A stretch of DNA of 64,000 bases from Scortum barcoo. Its lineage: Eukaryota > Chordata > Actinopteri > Centrarchiformes > Terapontidae. The stretch lies in contig CM041551.1 in assembly GCA_023238725.1 (NCBI GenBank), forward strand, positions 7,925,759-7,989,758. Direction: 5' to 3'. The notes below the pieces were generated by a model. It made no database searches, had not been told where the DNA came from, and worked only from the letters and a program-made list of their open reading frames with translations. Numbering within the stretch: the first letter of the stretch is position 1; every line of letters starts with the position of its first letter. Shown here one piece after another: positions 24,771 through 36,760 of the stretch. The translations under genes were made by a program, and so were the position numbers.

Positions 24771-26575
24771 GGATGGCCTGTGTCTGGCAGAGAGGTAGTA
24801 GGCGAACACAAGGCCCTTCAGGTTTGCCACATGCCCCCTGGCTCACCGAAAAACCACTGACACCCGACTGGAACGACACACTGGCGCTGCCACATCAGGA
24901 ATATCGCAGTGCTAATACCTACATGTCAATATTTCAAATGATCTGTGGCCATCAAAGTCCTAAAGCAATTGTGTTGACTTAAGGCAGCACCTTTTTAATG
25001 TTTAATTTTTATAATAAACCAAAGCTTCTAACAGGCTCACATAGTTCTCAGCTGGTTATACAGTGTATTGTGTAATGTAATTCAAATGCTTGTTATCTCA
25101 TTAACTACACCAAAATGTGCTTTTTGATATTCTGTTTCCATTCAATCCAAAGGGAAATGTTGTTTTTGGAAGAGACAATGTGGCTGTCTTTTATTCAAAG
25201 TTTTATTCAAAGTGCTTTTAATAGCAAATAGAAAATTTATTTTCACAGTCCTGTTGTTAAAAAATAATCATCTCCCCTCTTCCATCTAAAACTGCTGACC
25301 AGAGCAGACACAACTCAAGTCCTGTCTCCCACACATGCTGTGTGAGAAAATCTGATTTTTCAAAAGCATTCTTTAATAATAAAACTTAATAGATATTTTG
25401 TTGCATTTTATCACTCTCCACAGCCTCCTAAGATGAGAGTTTTCATCCATTTCATGTAAAACTACGGCTGTGATGAGATCTTAGAAAGCAAACACTGAAT
25501 TTTGCCATCAAAGAGAAGTGAAGGACTTCGAAGGATGTGGGCTATTATTGTTTTGATGTGATACATTGATACTTCGGTGCCAAGAAAACTCAAAAGCAGC
25601 TGAATAGAAGCTGCAGAACCTGTTCAGTTGGCAGTCACACAAGTACTAAGCTGTACAATGGGCCTGCACAGTATGTTTCCCCATACCCGTCCATGCCTCC
25701 ATTTGCTTTTGAAAGCAAAATGTATCCCTTACAACTCAATCCGTGGGCCTATATGTATCATGTCTGTCTGCTCGCTTTCAGGAGAGGAGAAACAAAGATA
25801 TCAGTCGAAAGCAACCATGCTGCTCTTGCAAACACCTCCACACTTTAGAGGGAAAGCAGGTATTATTGCAGGTGTTTAGGAATTGTAGGAAATCTTGAAT
25901 ACTGTTAGACTAAAGCCTCTTATATCGTCTGTTTCCTTGTCATTTCATCACGTCTAAGTGACAGCATATTTCATAACAGACAGCGAATTCAACCAGTTTA
26001 AGTCTTGTGTCCACATCATTGTCTGCTATATGTTTATTTTCAAAACAAAGACGAGATTACTTATATATGGCCTACAGCAGAATATGAATGAATAATGCAG
26101 ATTTATGATATCTAGGTAAAGTGGTAGCTTATACTGAATATACAGCACAGTGGCATGCATGAAAAAATGGCAAATACACAACTACTGTTTTATTTCATCG
26201 AAGCACCTGCCTCATAAACTTTGCCATCTAAGTCTGAACCGGTGTGTGATGGAATCTAAGGATGCGGTAAAATACTTGCGGAAAGAGAAACAACGGGCCT
26301 CGTGCCCATCCGAAGGCCAAGACAGACGCACAACTAGCTTGCACACACACTAACACAGGGAACCTGAGTTTGTGTGTTGGTTGGGTGGTCGTTGGTTGTT
26401 AGTCAGGGGCAAACAGGGCTCTCCGAGGCCAGATTGAGGCTGATTTGGTCTCAGTGAATATGTCTCACTTCCCCCTCAGTGAAGCCGGCATGCCCCCAGG
26501 TCCTGATTTACTCCTGATTTGTGGGCTGCCTCTGTCAAAGCCAGGCACCACTCAGGCCTCTATGAGACATATACT
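24771..26575. other. 1.8 kb single-copy DNA, no gene seen
   Basis: A perfect 12-base tandem duplication of TTTTATTCAAAG lies at 25189-25212. Otherwise it is AT-rich sequence without repeats or exons. Confidence 0.45.
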
Positions 26576-26645
26576 ACTGTAAACACACACACGCATACAC
26601 ATACGCACACTCGCACTCACCACACACACACATGCACACAAACAG
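26576..26645. repeat. imperfect CA-rich microsatellite
   Basis: CA units interrupted by CG and TA steps. Confidence 0.8.
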
Positions 26646-26839
26646 CATATGCATATATTTGCATGCAGGTATGCACAGCACTGTGTTTATTTGTGTGTGA
26701 CTGCAGAACACGTATATCGACCTCTGCCCCCTCACACATGTATATACACTGGATATGCTACCACACTGCAGACCAAGCACGACAGCTAGATAGATTGATA
26801 CAGTAGATGGAGAAGAAGATAGAGGTAAAAGCAGATGGA

Positions 26840-27440
26840 GATCCCTTCGGCAATGACTTCTAAGCCCTGGTCTCCAGGGGCTGCTGGGATTTTCATTTCA
26901 ATGGGCTCTAAATATTCATCACTTTCCCTCTCCCCACCCTATCTTTAAATCCTTCTGCCGGCCGTTTGAGGCATGAAGTCTCCCAAACTGGCAACCCAGC
27001 CAGGAGAAGTGAAACAAACAGAGGGCCTGGGCAGACCAGCAAGTGGGTGGATAAAACTCACAGGCTCACAAGCACACACATGCAGTCATACATGCAATCC
27101 CCCCTCCATCACATACACACGCACAGCAAACATAGCACACAGAGCCAAGAGCCAACAATATGCCTTTGTTTTAAGGAAGGCTCTCTTATTAAATCAAATA
27201 TCAGGGATGTCTTTCAAGTCAGCTTTTGTCTGTCTGTTCAGCTCATTCCTCGCCGGCCTCTCGGCCCCTGACAGCCTGTGCATGAGTGTTAAGAGAGCCC
27301 ATTGACATCCCTGGATTAACATATATTAAGGGGTTAAATGGAAGTGCCATTATTGTGGTTTAAGAGTGAAAGCGACCCGTGGGATGTTATGCTTCCCACT
27401 TGAAGCTATGAATGGCTAATGCTAAGCAGCACTTCATTAT
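26840..27440. promoter_or_regulatory. candidate conserved non-coding stretch
   Basis: Two balanced, compact segments (about 26845-26970 and 27230-27440) flank a CA-rich patch at 27060-27140. Words include CTAAATATTCATC near 26907 and GATTAACATATATTAAG near 27314. No exon signal is seen. Confidence 0.25.
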
Positions 27441-28987
27441 GGGAGTGGGCTTTATTGATGGTGTCTATCAGAACTGGAAAATCTCCTCTTAGAAAGCTGT
27501 TGAAGTTAAACAGCCTGAATCCAAGAAGGTTGATCTTATACTGTGAGGAGTCCGCAACATATTTCTGGTCAATAAAACATAATCGTGATTCAGTGTTTTT
27601 GAGGGTTTTTACATTTGTTGCTCAGAGCATTTTCCATGCATACAGTGCCTCTAAAACATTGTGGTATTCAGCCAAACCAACCCCACCACAGGAAGGTTGT
27701 ATTTTTGCACCAAGATAAAAATGCAGTGTCATTTGGCGAGGTGCTGCATGGCCAATAAGATGCATGCAAATTACTTTGTAATGTGAAAAGTGAAATTCCA
27801 CTGTTTACCTCATGATTGCAGCTAAAGTGACAGCCGCTGTGGTAACTTAACAGAATCATCAGGACCTGTTGCAACCATTTTATTTTAATGCAGTGCATCA
27901 CACACGGTTACACTGTTTATAACACAGGATCAAGTACAGGAGGATTCAGGATTTATGCATTATAGTACTTTAGAAGGTAAAATCTGCATGCTTCATGTAT
28001 CTTAAATCAATCCATCCAACGCCATCATCAGGCTGCACTGATGCCATGCTACAACTTATCCAGTTTTTTGAGGGTTGACAGGCTCTGAATGACTTTCATG
28101 GCCCCAAGATGGTACACATACAACAAAATACCATAATACCATCCAGGGCAACCCTACACAAATGCATGAATAATTAAAACATTGCTTATATTACACATTT
28201 TACAGTGACTTGTGGAGAAGTAGAAGGTTTTATTGGCATACCCTCAACTATTCTGTAGAAATAAAAATGCATTTTCAAATACTTGCTTAAGGGGTTTTGA
28301 AGAAATTGTCAGTATCACAAAGATATAAAGTCTTTTTGTCCTCTTGCTGACCCATTGCAATGTACTTTTTTCCATGTAACACAAAGTATGGTGTATCAAA
28401 TCACCATATTATATTTTGCATGCGATTATGCATCCAATATAAGTCACATCTAGTGAATAGCAGGACAGGGACTTTTACGCTAAACCCTGAACCATTGCTT
28501 TCACTCAGAGGTGTTTTTGTGTGATAGTAGGGATGTGGCAGTGGCTGTTTATAACAGCGTGAGGATGTGGCCGCAGGTATCCATGACAGTGGGGTGGATC
28601 TGTGACGGGGATTTCCAGAATGCATCCATATTGACATGGATCTGCGGATCAGGTGAAAGGCGCTGTGTTGTGTCATCCCAACAGACGTGGATCTGGTTAC
28701 TGTCATCCTGTCTGAAAAAAAGAAATGTGGTTGCTGTCATTTTCATGGGTGCTTCAGAGTTCAGAAATAGAGAAAGTAGGTAAACAGGTATGTTTTTAAA
28801 AGACACATTAAAAACATTTGCTGCAGACATTACAGGATTAGTAGTATAGATGACCTGACAGCAGTGACAGATTAGTAATCAATAACATAACTAATCACAC
28901 ACCAAACAAATAAAGAGGAAATGCCATTATTACCTCCGTGTCAGCATTGAGTTTATGCAGACAGGAGTTGATGTGGTGTCAAAAAGC
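27441..28987. other. 1.5 kb single-copy DNA, no gene seen
   Basis: AT-rich, with an octamer ATGCAAAT at 27764-27771 followed by TACTTTGTAAT. Three TGGATCTG words at 28595, 28637 and 28688 hint at an old local duplication. No exon or RNA gene. Confidence 0.45.
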
Positions 28988-29006
28988 GTGTGTGTGTGTG
29001 TGTGTG
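28988..29006. repeat. TG microsatellite
   Basis: About nine clean TG units. Confidence 0.9.
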
Positions 29007-29634
<628 letters not shown>

Positions 29635-29652
29635 CTTTATTTATTTAACCAG

Positions 29653-30010
29653 GCTTTAAAGCAACAGTTTGACATGCTTATCCTCTTTCTGGCTCAATTT
29701 CTGTATCTAGCCATTAAACAGCTGTTAGCTTAGCTTAGCATGAAGACTGGAAACAGGGAAACAGCAGCAGTTCTATCTAAAGGTAAAAAAAAGCTAAAAA
29801 GCTAACTAGTGCCTCTTAAGCTGACTGATTAACAGGCTATTCTTTAAGGTACGGAGAGGTTATGTGCAAAACTATTACTTTGTCAGGCGCAGTGACCTCT
29901 GCCATGTTGACTTCACTACTGAGACTCCAGAAAGTCTGGCAGGTGTTACTTTTGGATCGAACTGGGCTAGCCGGTCTTTCTGCTGTTCTTGCAGCTTGTT
30001 AATTAGCATA
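29653..30010 (+). mobile_element. percomorph dispersed repeat, copy 1 (MITE-like)
   Basis: The segment contains AGCTTAGCTTAGCAT (29727-29741), GAAGACTGGAAACAGGG and AAGCAACAGTTTGACATG. Further right it has GGTTATGTGC and GCGCAGTGACCT. I recognise all of these from an abundant dispersed repeat of percomorph fishes. The right end (about 29945-30008: TTACTTTTGGATCGAACTGG, then GGGCTAGCC) looks like a diverged inverted copy of the left module, suggesting long terminal inverted repeats. No coding sequence, so non-autonomous. The family name is uncertain. Confidence 0.7.
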
Positions 30011-30859
30011 CAGGACAACACATAATTCATTGGCAGTTGTACCCTTTCCTCACATGTGCAGGATCCGTGCATGCCCCTGAACCTGTTTTGCTGCAGGCTT
30101 TAAAAAATACTTTTACTCTTTGGAGCACAGAACTACGAACGAAGAAGAACTTCACCTAGCTACGTGACATGTGTGACACCTGTCAAGAGACCCCAGAGGT
30201 CAAAGGTGAAATCTACTTTTCTTCCCGTCGAAGGGATGAGGTGGGGGGAGGTAATCCAATCTAGGTGAAGTCACTGGTTGAGTTTTGGAATCCATTGTGA
30301 AGGCAGCAGGGTGCGGCGTAAAGAAGAATTGACGAGTGTGCGGCTGAATCTGTCATGTGTCAGAGAGCAGCGCTTTGTAATTGTGTTACTTTTGAAACAC
30401 TTTCAAAAGTCAGACAACAAATGCCGCATCCAACACACAACAAAAGGCAGCGCGGATACTGAGAAGATGGATAATTAAATGAGGTCATGGCATGAGAGCG
30501 AATAATGAAACGCTCAGCAGTCGGATGATGGACTAAAGTCGTCTTTTAGATTATGACAGCCTGTATAATGCAGAGCAATCGTTTTACATATTTGGTTTCA
30601 ACGCAGTTGTTTTAGGGCTATGCTTCACTCATTCACATTATTACATCTCATGTTACAAAACACTTTTTTTGGCAAGATGTTTGCTAAGATCAGATTCAAT
30701 CTCGAACCTACGGGGCCTGTGACTGGCACGGCTCCTCTCAGCAGAGTAAGAACATCCCCTGCAGTTTATCATAGTTTGTCACCAGCTCCCATTGTGGATT
30801 TCAGCAACAAATGTCAGAGCATTGAGTCTGATCCTTTGTTATTAAGATGAAACTAGCCC
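30011..30859. other. single-copy DNA, no gene seen
   Basis: Apart from a nuclear-receptor-type motif at 30197, I see no gene or repeat. Confidence 0.4.
30197..30209 (+). promoter_or_regulatory. DR1 nuclear-receptor motif
   Basis: AGGTCAAAGGTGA is a near-ideal direct repeat of AGGTCA half sites with one-base spacing, the type bound by HNF4, COUP-TF and RXR heterodimers. Single 13-base matches are expected occasionally in any genome, so occupancy is unknown. Confidence 0.35.
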
Positions 30860-31090
30860 CCGAAGTCCTCGCAGACTGAGTAAACAAAGCTAATAGAAAA
30901 TCATGCCGGCCTGATTAACCTGCCTTATTACGTTGTTTGCATAGAACATCATTAGCAACAACAGCCATTTCTCATGCCAGAGAGTAAGAACAACTGCCTG
31001 TAGATTATTTGTTTATAAACAGCAGCAAAGAAGCCATTAGTGAATAGGAGGTCAGATTGCGAATCCGGCAAATGGTTTATAGCAATTGGC
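30860..31090. promoter_or_regulatory. candidate conserved non-coding element
   Basis: Repeat-free, balanced DNA with words such as CCTGATTAACC near 30910, CATTAGCAAC near 30950 and TTTGTTTATAAAC near 31008 (forkhead-like). No reading frame stands out. Confidence 0.25.
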
Positions 31091-32155
31091 ATTTAGTTTT
31101 CTGCCTGTGTTGCATGTCTACGGTACATCCATGTTCCAACCTTGAAAGACTTACGAAGATGATTAAAAAAAATATTTAACTTGATTGTTTAGTTTCTGAG
31201 ACATAACAGTTGATATTTGTCTACCGAAACTTCGTTTAGGACCAATGCACAATGTTAAATGTCTTTTTTTTCTCTCTTTCATTACACCTGAAGCAGAAAT
31301 AACTTACATAAATGGTTATGCCGTTGGTTGGGTGTGGTTGATGGAAAACACAGATATCATTGGGTTGTTGGTGATTACTGATTGATTATTCAAAAATGGT
31401 GGGGAAAATGGAAATTCAGAAATCTGGATTACACAAACATATTTGCAGTCACCATAAACTGTATAATCACTGTTCTAGTCAAGTCTAGAAATTGCCAATA
31501 ACTTACGTGTTACCTTCATATCCTGTGGCTTTCCATCCTAAATGGCACGCAGTGCAGATTATTTTAGTAATCCAGCCAATAGTTGCAGTTTTGCAAAAGC
31601 AGGTAACAACAAAGTGTAAACTGATCCTCCCCGACCTTTTTAATGATTGAGTGATAAATGTAGGAGCACTGTGCTCTTTTGATTTTGTGGAAGGAAAGGT
31701 TTATCCTCCCAGAGCTCCTTCACAGGAAGCGGCCTGCCTTGCTGTGTGACAGGCCCAGATCATGTGACCAGGCAGATGAAGAAGTGTTGACAGAAGACTC
31801 CCGTAAAATACACATATAATAACACACACACACAACACACAGTCTTGTGAAAGGTGATATCTTGTGAAACTCCTCGCAGGTTCTTACAGAGAGGAAGTAG
31901 GGATTATGGCGAAAAGGATGGAGAGGAGAAAAAAAAGGACAAAAGTGGGAGAGCAACCAAAATTCATGCCCTTTTTTTTTTCTCTTTTCATCCACGCAGT
32001 ATCTGTCTCCTTCCTCGCAGCTATGAGGCAGCAGTGATTGTCCCCTGTTGGTCCCAGGGTCCCTGCGGTGGAGGCCCACCCTACAGCCATGCCCCCAGAC
32101 ACAGAGTCTGATGAGGAGCACAAGGCCACGGAGGCTTACCCTGAAAGCCCAGGGG
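31091..32155. other. single-copy DNA with a weak exon-like patch
   Basis: Mostly AT-rich. At about 31975-32030 a pyrimidine tract contains acceptor-like CAG ends at about 31999 and 32020. The next 130 bases are GC-rich and include an ATG at 32089 whose frame begins MPPDTESDEEHK before running into a CA repeat. A stop lies just upstream in that frame and a weak donor (GTAGGC) lies beyond the repeat. I do not call an exon. Confidence 0.3.
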
Positions 32156-32156
32156 A

Positions 32157-32190
<34 letters not shown>

Positions 32191-32385
32191 ACACTGAGAG
32201 AGGTAGGCAAGCACAAATACATGCACAAAGGCGAGCAGGCACATGCACAATCAGCCAGACAACTACAGTGCACACATGAACACACAAACAGACAGATAAA
32301 CTCAAAAACAGGTGGATGCACTCATTCACTGGCACACTTACACACACACAAACGCATACACACAGAGACTGGCACAGTATCAAAA
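32156..32385. repeat. CA-rich microsatellite block
   Basis: Clean CA runs at about 32160-32182 are followed by 200 bp of imperfect CA-rich sequence. Frames on both strands are His/Thr or Val/Cys repeats. Confidence 0.9.
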
Positions 32386-33268
32386 ACACAGTAAACCATG
32401 GACCAACACATACACAGACCCGCTGGTACTCCCTGGCACAGCAACTCGCTATCACATCAAACATGTAACTGTACTCTCAGAAATAAACCCTGTACCAAAT
32501 CGATAGTTTCACTTCTTCGTTCATATTTAATCTTTATTTACCCATATGTCACAGTGGGATTGACATCTCTTTTACACTGGCCAAGGAGACATTACAGTGA
32601 AACTGGCATGAATGAAAACAATGTAGCAAGTTCATACATGAGTTGAAAAAAAAAAACAGACACAAGCACAGTTTCAGTTACTGTCTGTCTATTTCAGCAC
32701 TGTTTTTAGTTTGAAAATGTTAGACAGTGCTGAACAGAAGTTTACTTTTCAAGATGTTGACGTGAATGTGATAATTATCAGGATCCCAACAAGCTGCTAG
32801 GTTCAGTTTTAAGTTTTATTTTAGTCTAGGAAACTTTTTGATAAAGTGGAAATGTCCTCTATTGATCCTAACACGGATTTGGAATCAGATACATTTATTG
32901 TGAATGGTGTGGCTCAAACATGGGCCTGTGAATAAATAGGGCCAAAAGAAATATCATTATAATTGTTGACAGAATTTCCCATCTAAAGCACATTGCCTCA
33001 GACTGGTGCCCAAGGCCTTTCTATAACCACAAAATGTGTACACCACAGAGGGACCAATTTTTTGAATTTCTCCAAACAAACCTGAACCAGCACAGAAGAA
33101 CAAGGAGTCATCTGCTATTGACATAAAGAGCTTAATCCTGCCTACCACTAACTAGCTCTTCTAAGACTAAACCTCTCACCTCGGAGTTGGCTAACTAGCC
33201 ATCACTCCTGCCTGTTGGCTACACACCTGCCCCAATAGCACCCAGAGGCAGAGGTGGACCCCAGGAGG
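32386..33268. other. single-copy DNA, no gene seen
   Basis: AT-rich to balanced sequence with no recognisable exon, RNA gene or repeat family. Confidence 0.45.
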
Positions 33269-33291
33269 ACACACACACACACACACACACA
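33269..33291. repeat. CA microsatellite
   Basis: About 11-12 AC units, with looser CA-rich DNA to 33400. Confidence 0.9.
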
Positions 33292-33479
33292 TTTATACAT
33301 AACCCTGAGTATGCGTGGAGGAGCACACGCACATGCATGCAAACCTTCCCACACATGGATACACACACTCGCGGGCACAAACACACCCAGTTTACGTGTC
33401 ATTCACCGACTGTCCTTTTGTCAGAGTTGTGGCAATTATGGCTAACAAATACACACACAGAGTGCAGAAGAAACACCCG

Positions 33480-33930
33480 GTGCGCTAAAGTAAATTAGTA
33501 ATATTAGGAATGTGCACTCATCATTTGCAGTCAATTTCCTGTCGCTAATGAGATTAGAAACAATGCTGTCAGTCAAGAAACAGTGGCAAACCATTTCCAT
33601 TTTATTTTCTTTTTTTCCGGTAATCAAGCCATTGGTTTAATAATCATGAAAATAGCAGGATATGGCAGCACTGTTTAATTACATTTTGAATATCATGGAG
33701 TTTTTAGTCACTTGGAAATGTCATTTCACATGATATTGGATTAATATTAACAGTAAATGAGGTACATAATATGAAATTATAATTTCCTCGTGGATATGAC
33801 AAGGGAATAGGATAATAACCACAGCACAAACAAACAATTTTAATTGTTATGATGAAGGTTACACAACATAACGGATAGTAATGGAAATTGCCTTGTGATT
33901 TTAGTGTTATTTTTAGACAAATTAATCTGT
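33480..33930. promoter_or_regulatory. AT-rich candidate conserved non-coding element
   Basis: Contains a high density of homeodomain cores: GCTAATGAGATTAG near 33544, TTTAATTACATTTTG near 33675, GGATTAATATTAAC near 33738 and TTTTAATTGTTATG near 33839. There are no repeats and no coding frames. Homeodomain words are also frequent in AT-rich DNA generally, so the call needs conservation data. Confidence 0.3.
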
Positions 33931-34059
33931 TTTAGAAGTCTGTGTGCCAGAAGTGGTTTACAAGTGCAGTAAGTTTTCACTGTGCCTCCTTTCCTCCTCA
34001 TCTCTTCCCCCTTACTTGTTTGTCATCACCTCCTCTTCTACATTTCTATCCCTCTACCT

Positions 34060-34270
34060 CTTGCATCCCCCCCCCCCAACATCCCCTCCCTCCCGAGGAT
34101 GACTGTCAGCGTGGATGGTGGCAGTGGTGACCAGAAGAGGGCAGACATACTGTATTTAATCTCATATCCCATTACACATCTTCTCTCTCTCTGCCCCCCC
34201 CCACATCCCTCTCTGTCACTGTATCTCTCCTCTCTCTGCTCTCTCTCTCTCTGTCTCTCTCTCTGGTGTC
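34060..34270. repeat. pyrimidine-rich repeats (poly-C, CT)
   Basis: C run at about 34067-34077, a second C run near 34194-34202, and CT-rich repeats at about 34182-34266. The segment between them holds a CTCF-like site. Confidence 0.8.
34131..34144 (+). promoter_or_regulatory. strong CTCF-like motif
   Basis: CCAGAAGAGGGCAG matches the vertebrate CTCF core CCASYAGRKGGCRS at 13 of 14 positions, failing only at the fifth. It is the best match I found by eye in the window. CTCF specificity is conserved between fish and mammals. Occupancy is not shown. Confidence 0.45.
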
Positions 34271-35849
34271 TGTAGATTGATAGTCAAAGGAATTTCTGAC
34301 CCCACCCACCCTCACTTACTTCACCACCCAGCCAAGTCTCTGGTGTCTAAGGGCGGCTGGTGAGACTGGACCCAATGAGTGACCACAACGCTCCAAGATA
34401 AACACACAGTCTGGCACAGTAGTTAAAACTGTGTTGTATATGCATTTTATTTTTTAGTTTGTGAATGCTCATTAAATGTATCTCTGGTCTTACTAGTCTT
34501 GATTAATACAATGGAGAGCAAAATTATATACTAACTGACTGATAAGAATTCAGATTTCTTCTTGTGAGTACTGCTTAGTGGTGTTGGTTTCATTTTGATA
34601 TAAGTATAATTGTTATAAACAGTTGAGACCATTTAGCAGTCTCTGTGCTGCATTTGCACATTTTATGCCTGCAGGTCAGTTTTCTCAGAAAATCTGGTGG
34701 GTTGTTACAGCACAAAAAAGAGCATTTTATTGCACAAATAGCTCTTTTACCTTAACTGTACCTATACTGTTCTTTCTCTAATGTCACAGTTTAAACTTTA
34801 CCATGTGTGTCTTGTAGGAATCTAAATTTAACTGTAACTAGCGGCTGTTAACATATGCTATTCATAAGGCCATATGCAGCTAAAAACAAAAATGTTTTTA
34901 GCTGCATATGGCCTTCAAAGCTAATATGGATCAATATGAATAATTATATATAGATATTACATATATTTACATTTTTCTCTATATTGATATCTTATCAGCA
35001 GTTGTCAGCAAGCAACCCTAAATGTGAACCCTAATTTAAATAGCATCAAGAAACATATTTCCCACACATTTTTGGTGGTTTAAAATTGGTGGATGTTTTC
35101 AGATTCTTTAATTGATAGCATATATTGGGGCTAAATGTATATGTTTAAAATTTAATGCAAATAGAATGGCACTTAAACCCAGGTCCAGTATGTATAAAAA
35201 CTGTGATTTATCCCTCAGTATATTTCAAATTAATCATACAAAGGGAAATTATATTAGTATGGAGTCATACACAGTGAGAAGGCCACAAGATTTTTGTGAA
35301 TATCTTGCAAATATTTAAAACCATGATTTCCTAGCACGACACTTAATAGTGAATTGGTAAATGTGCATAAAATGACATAAATTGATATTCTGTATATGTG
35401 ACCTCATCACTGATTTCTGGACATAGATTATAAGTATATTTGTATATATTTATTTATAGTCCCAGTTGTCCTTGGACAAACTTTTCATGGTCTTTAGAAA
35501 AGTCTTTAAAAAGTGTGCCAAAGAAGTAGATGTATCTTCACCTAAAAGAAAAAACTGAATCCTTCAGTCAGTGTGAAAAGTTTTAAATTGCCATATTTTC
35601 AGATGCACAGTTTTCACCGGATTGTGACGTCATATTTCTACAGACAGACAGGGGAGATGAGACGCGCAGCACACAGAGCTGAACAGTTGTTTGTGTGTAA
35701 ATGCTGCCAACACTGACAGAGACTCTCATGCTCTTACTCATCCAGGAAAGGGCAGGGCCAGAAACGGCACTGGACATTATTACATATCGATTTAAATCCC
35801 TCCTCCTTTCCTCTCTGTTTTATCTGATCAGACACAGGCACAATGGCCG
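34271..35849. other. 1.6 kb AT-rich single-copy DNA, no gene seen
   Basis: Strongly AT-rich, with a perfect hairpin at 34866-34915 and otherwise nothing recognisable. An octamer ATGCAAAT occurs near 35155. Confidence 0.45.
34866..34915. repeat. perfect 23-bp inverted repeat (hairpin)
   Basis: Left arm 34866-34888 and right arm 34893-34915 are exact reverse complements, separated by four A residues. The arms contain GGCCATATGCAGC and are not low-complexity. Pairing stops abruptly outside the arms. No known microRNA is recognised. Confidence 0.92.
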
Positions 35850-35911
35850 ACTTCTCTCTCTCTTTCTCTCTCTCTTCTGTGTGCTTCTTCTAGCCGCCTC
35901 TCTCTCTGCCT
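35850..35911. repeat. imperfect CT microsatellite
   Basis: CTCTCTC runs interrupted by TTT and GTG, on the pyrimidine strand. Confidence 0.8.
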
Positions 35912-36539
35912 TTTTTCTAAAACCTCCCTCTGGTGTATTTTAGATCCAGGATGCCTGAGGCCTTTGCACACCTCACTCTTCCTCCTTCCCCGTCCGTGCC
36001 CCCCTCCCCCCCTGGGTGCTAATGAGTTGGTGGTGCTAACAGCGCAGGGCTAGCTAGCCTGCTGATGAAATGTAAATGGGCAGTAATGAGCACAACCACA
36101 GCCACTTGAGGGGAGCGCTGCCATAGCCAACCATAGTGTCCCTCCCCGCCTCCATCTTTCCATCACTCCATCCCTGATGGACAGGCCTTTGTCCTGGGGT
36201 GGGCATGTGACTGACAAGGCCTGGCGCCTGTGCTGAGGGGACCCCAGTGGGCCTCTGGAGCGGCCCTTCATGACTGACCGGCGGGGACAAGGATAGTGAC
36301 GGCGGCTTGGGTCTCGCTGGCCATTCTAAACTGGTCCATTAATTACACCAAACCCTTAGAGAAAATTAACAGGCAAATTTAATAACAGCGAGGAGGAGGA
36401 GGTTTGTGTGTGTGGGGGTGTATGTGTGTGTGCGTGAGCAATTGTGACCATACACACAAGTGTTATCCACCTCCCACTATTGTAAAGGAGGAACGCTCCA
36501 AGCTTATTGTCACCACTGACACTCATCAAAGAGGGCTTT
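35912..36539. other. single-copy DNA with short TG repeat
   Basis: GC-richer sequence to about 36320, then a TG-rich patch at about 36405-36434. No exon supported. Confidence 0.4.
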
Positions 36540-36760
36540 CTGACATGTAAGGTCAATGATTTAAGGCCTAACAACGGGTTTAGTGAGAGCAATAAATTGC
36601 CACAGTGTGGGCAATAAATCGCCACATTTGATGTTAAGTCATCCCTTAGCAATTATGAGACCTTGTGTGGGAGTTTCTTTAATTGGTGATTCATGACGAA
36701 CCATAAAGGATGATTCTCCACATGGAAGTTTGATGACATCTAAAAGGCGTCATTAAGAAA
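36540..36760. promoter_or_regulatory. candidate conserved non-coding element with paired CAATAAA sites
   Basis: Balanced single-copy DNA containing two near-identical 15-base words, CAATAAATTGCCACA (36590-36604) and CAATAAATCGCCACA (36612-36626), 22 bases apart. CAATAAA resembles sites for posterior HOX and CDX homeodomains. TTTAATTGGTGATTCATGAC follows near 36679. Confidence 0.32.

Noticed and set aside
32038..32464. 118- and 127-codon frames
   Set aside because: Mostly CA/TG repeat translations (His-Thr, Val-Cys). The short GC-rich lead-in has an in-frame stop just upstream and no clear donor before the repeat.
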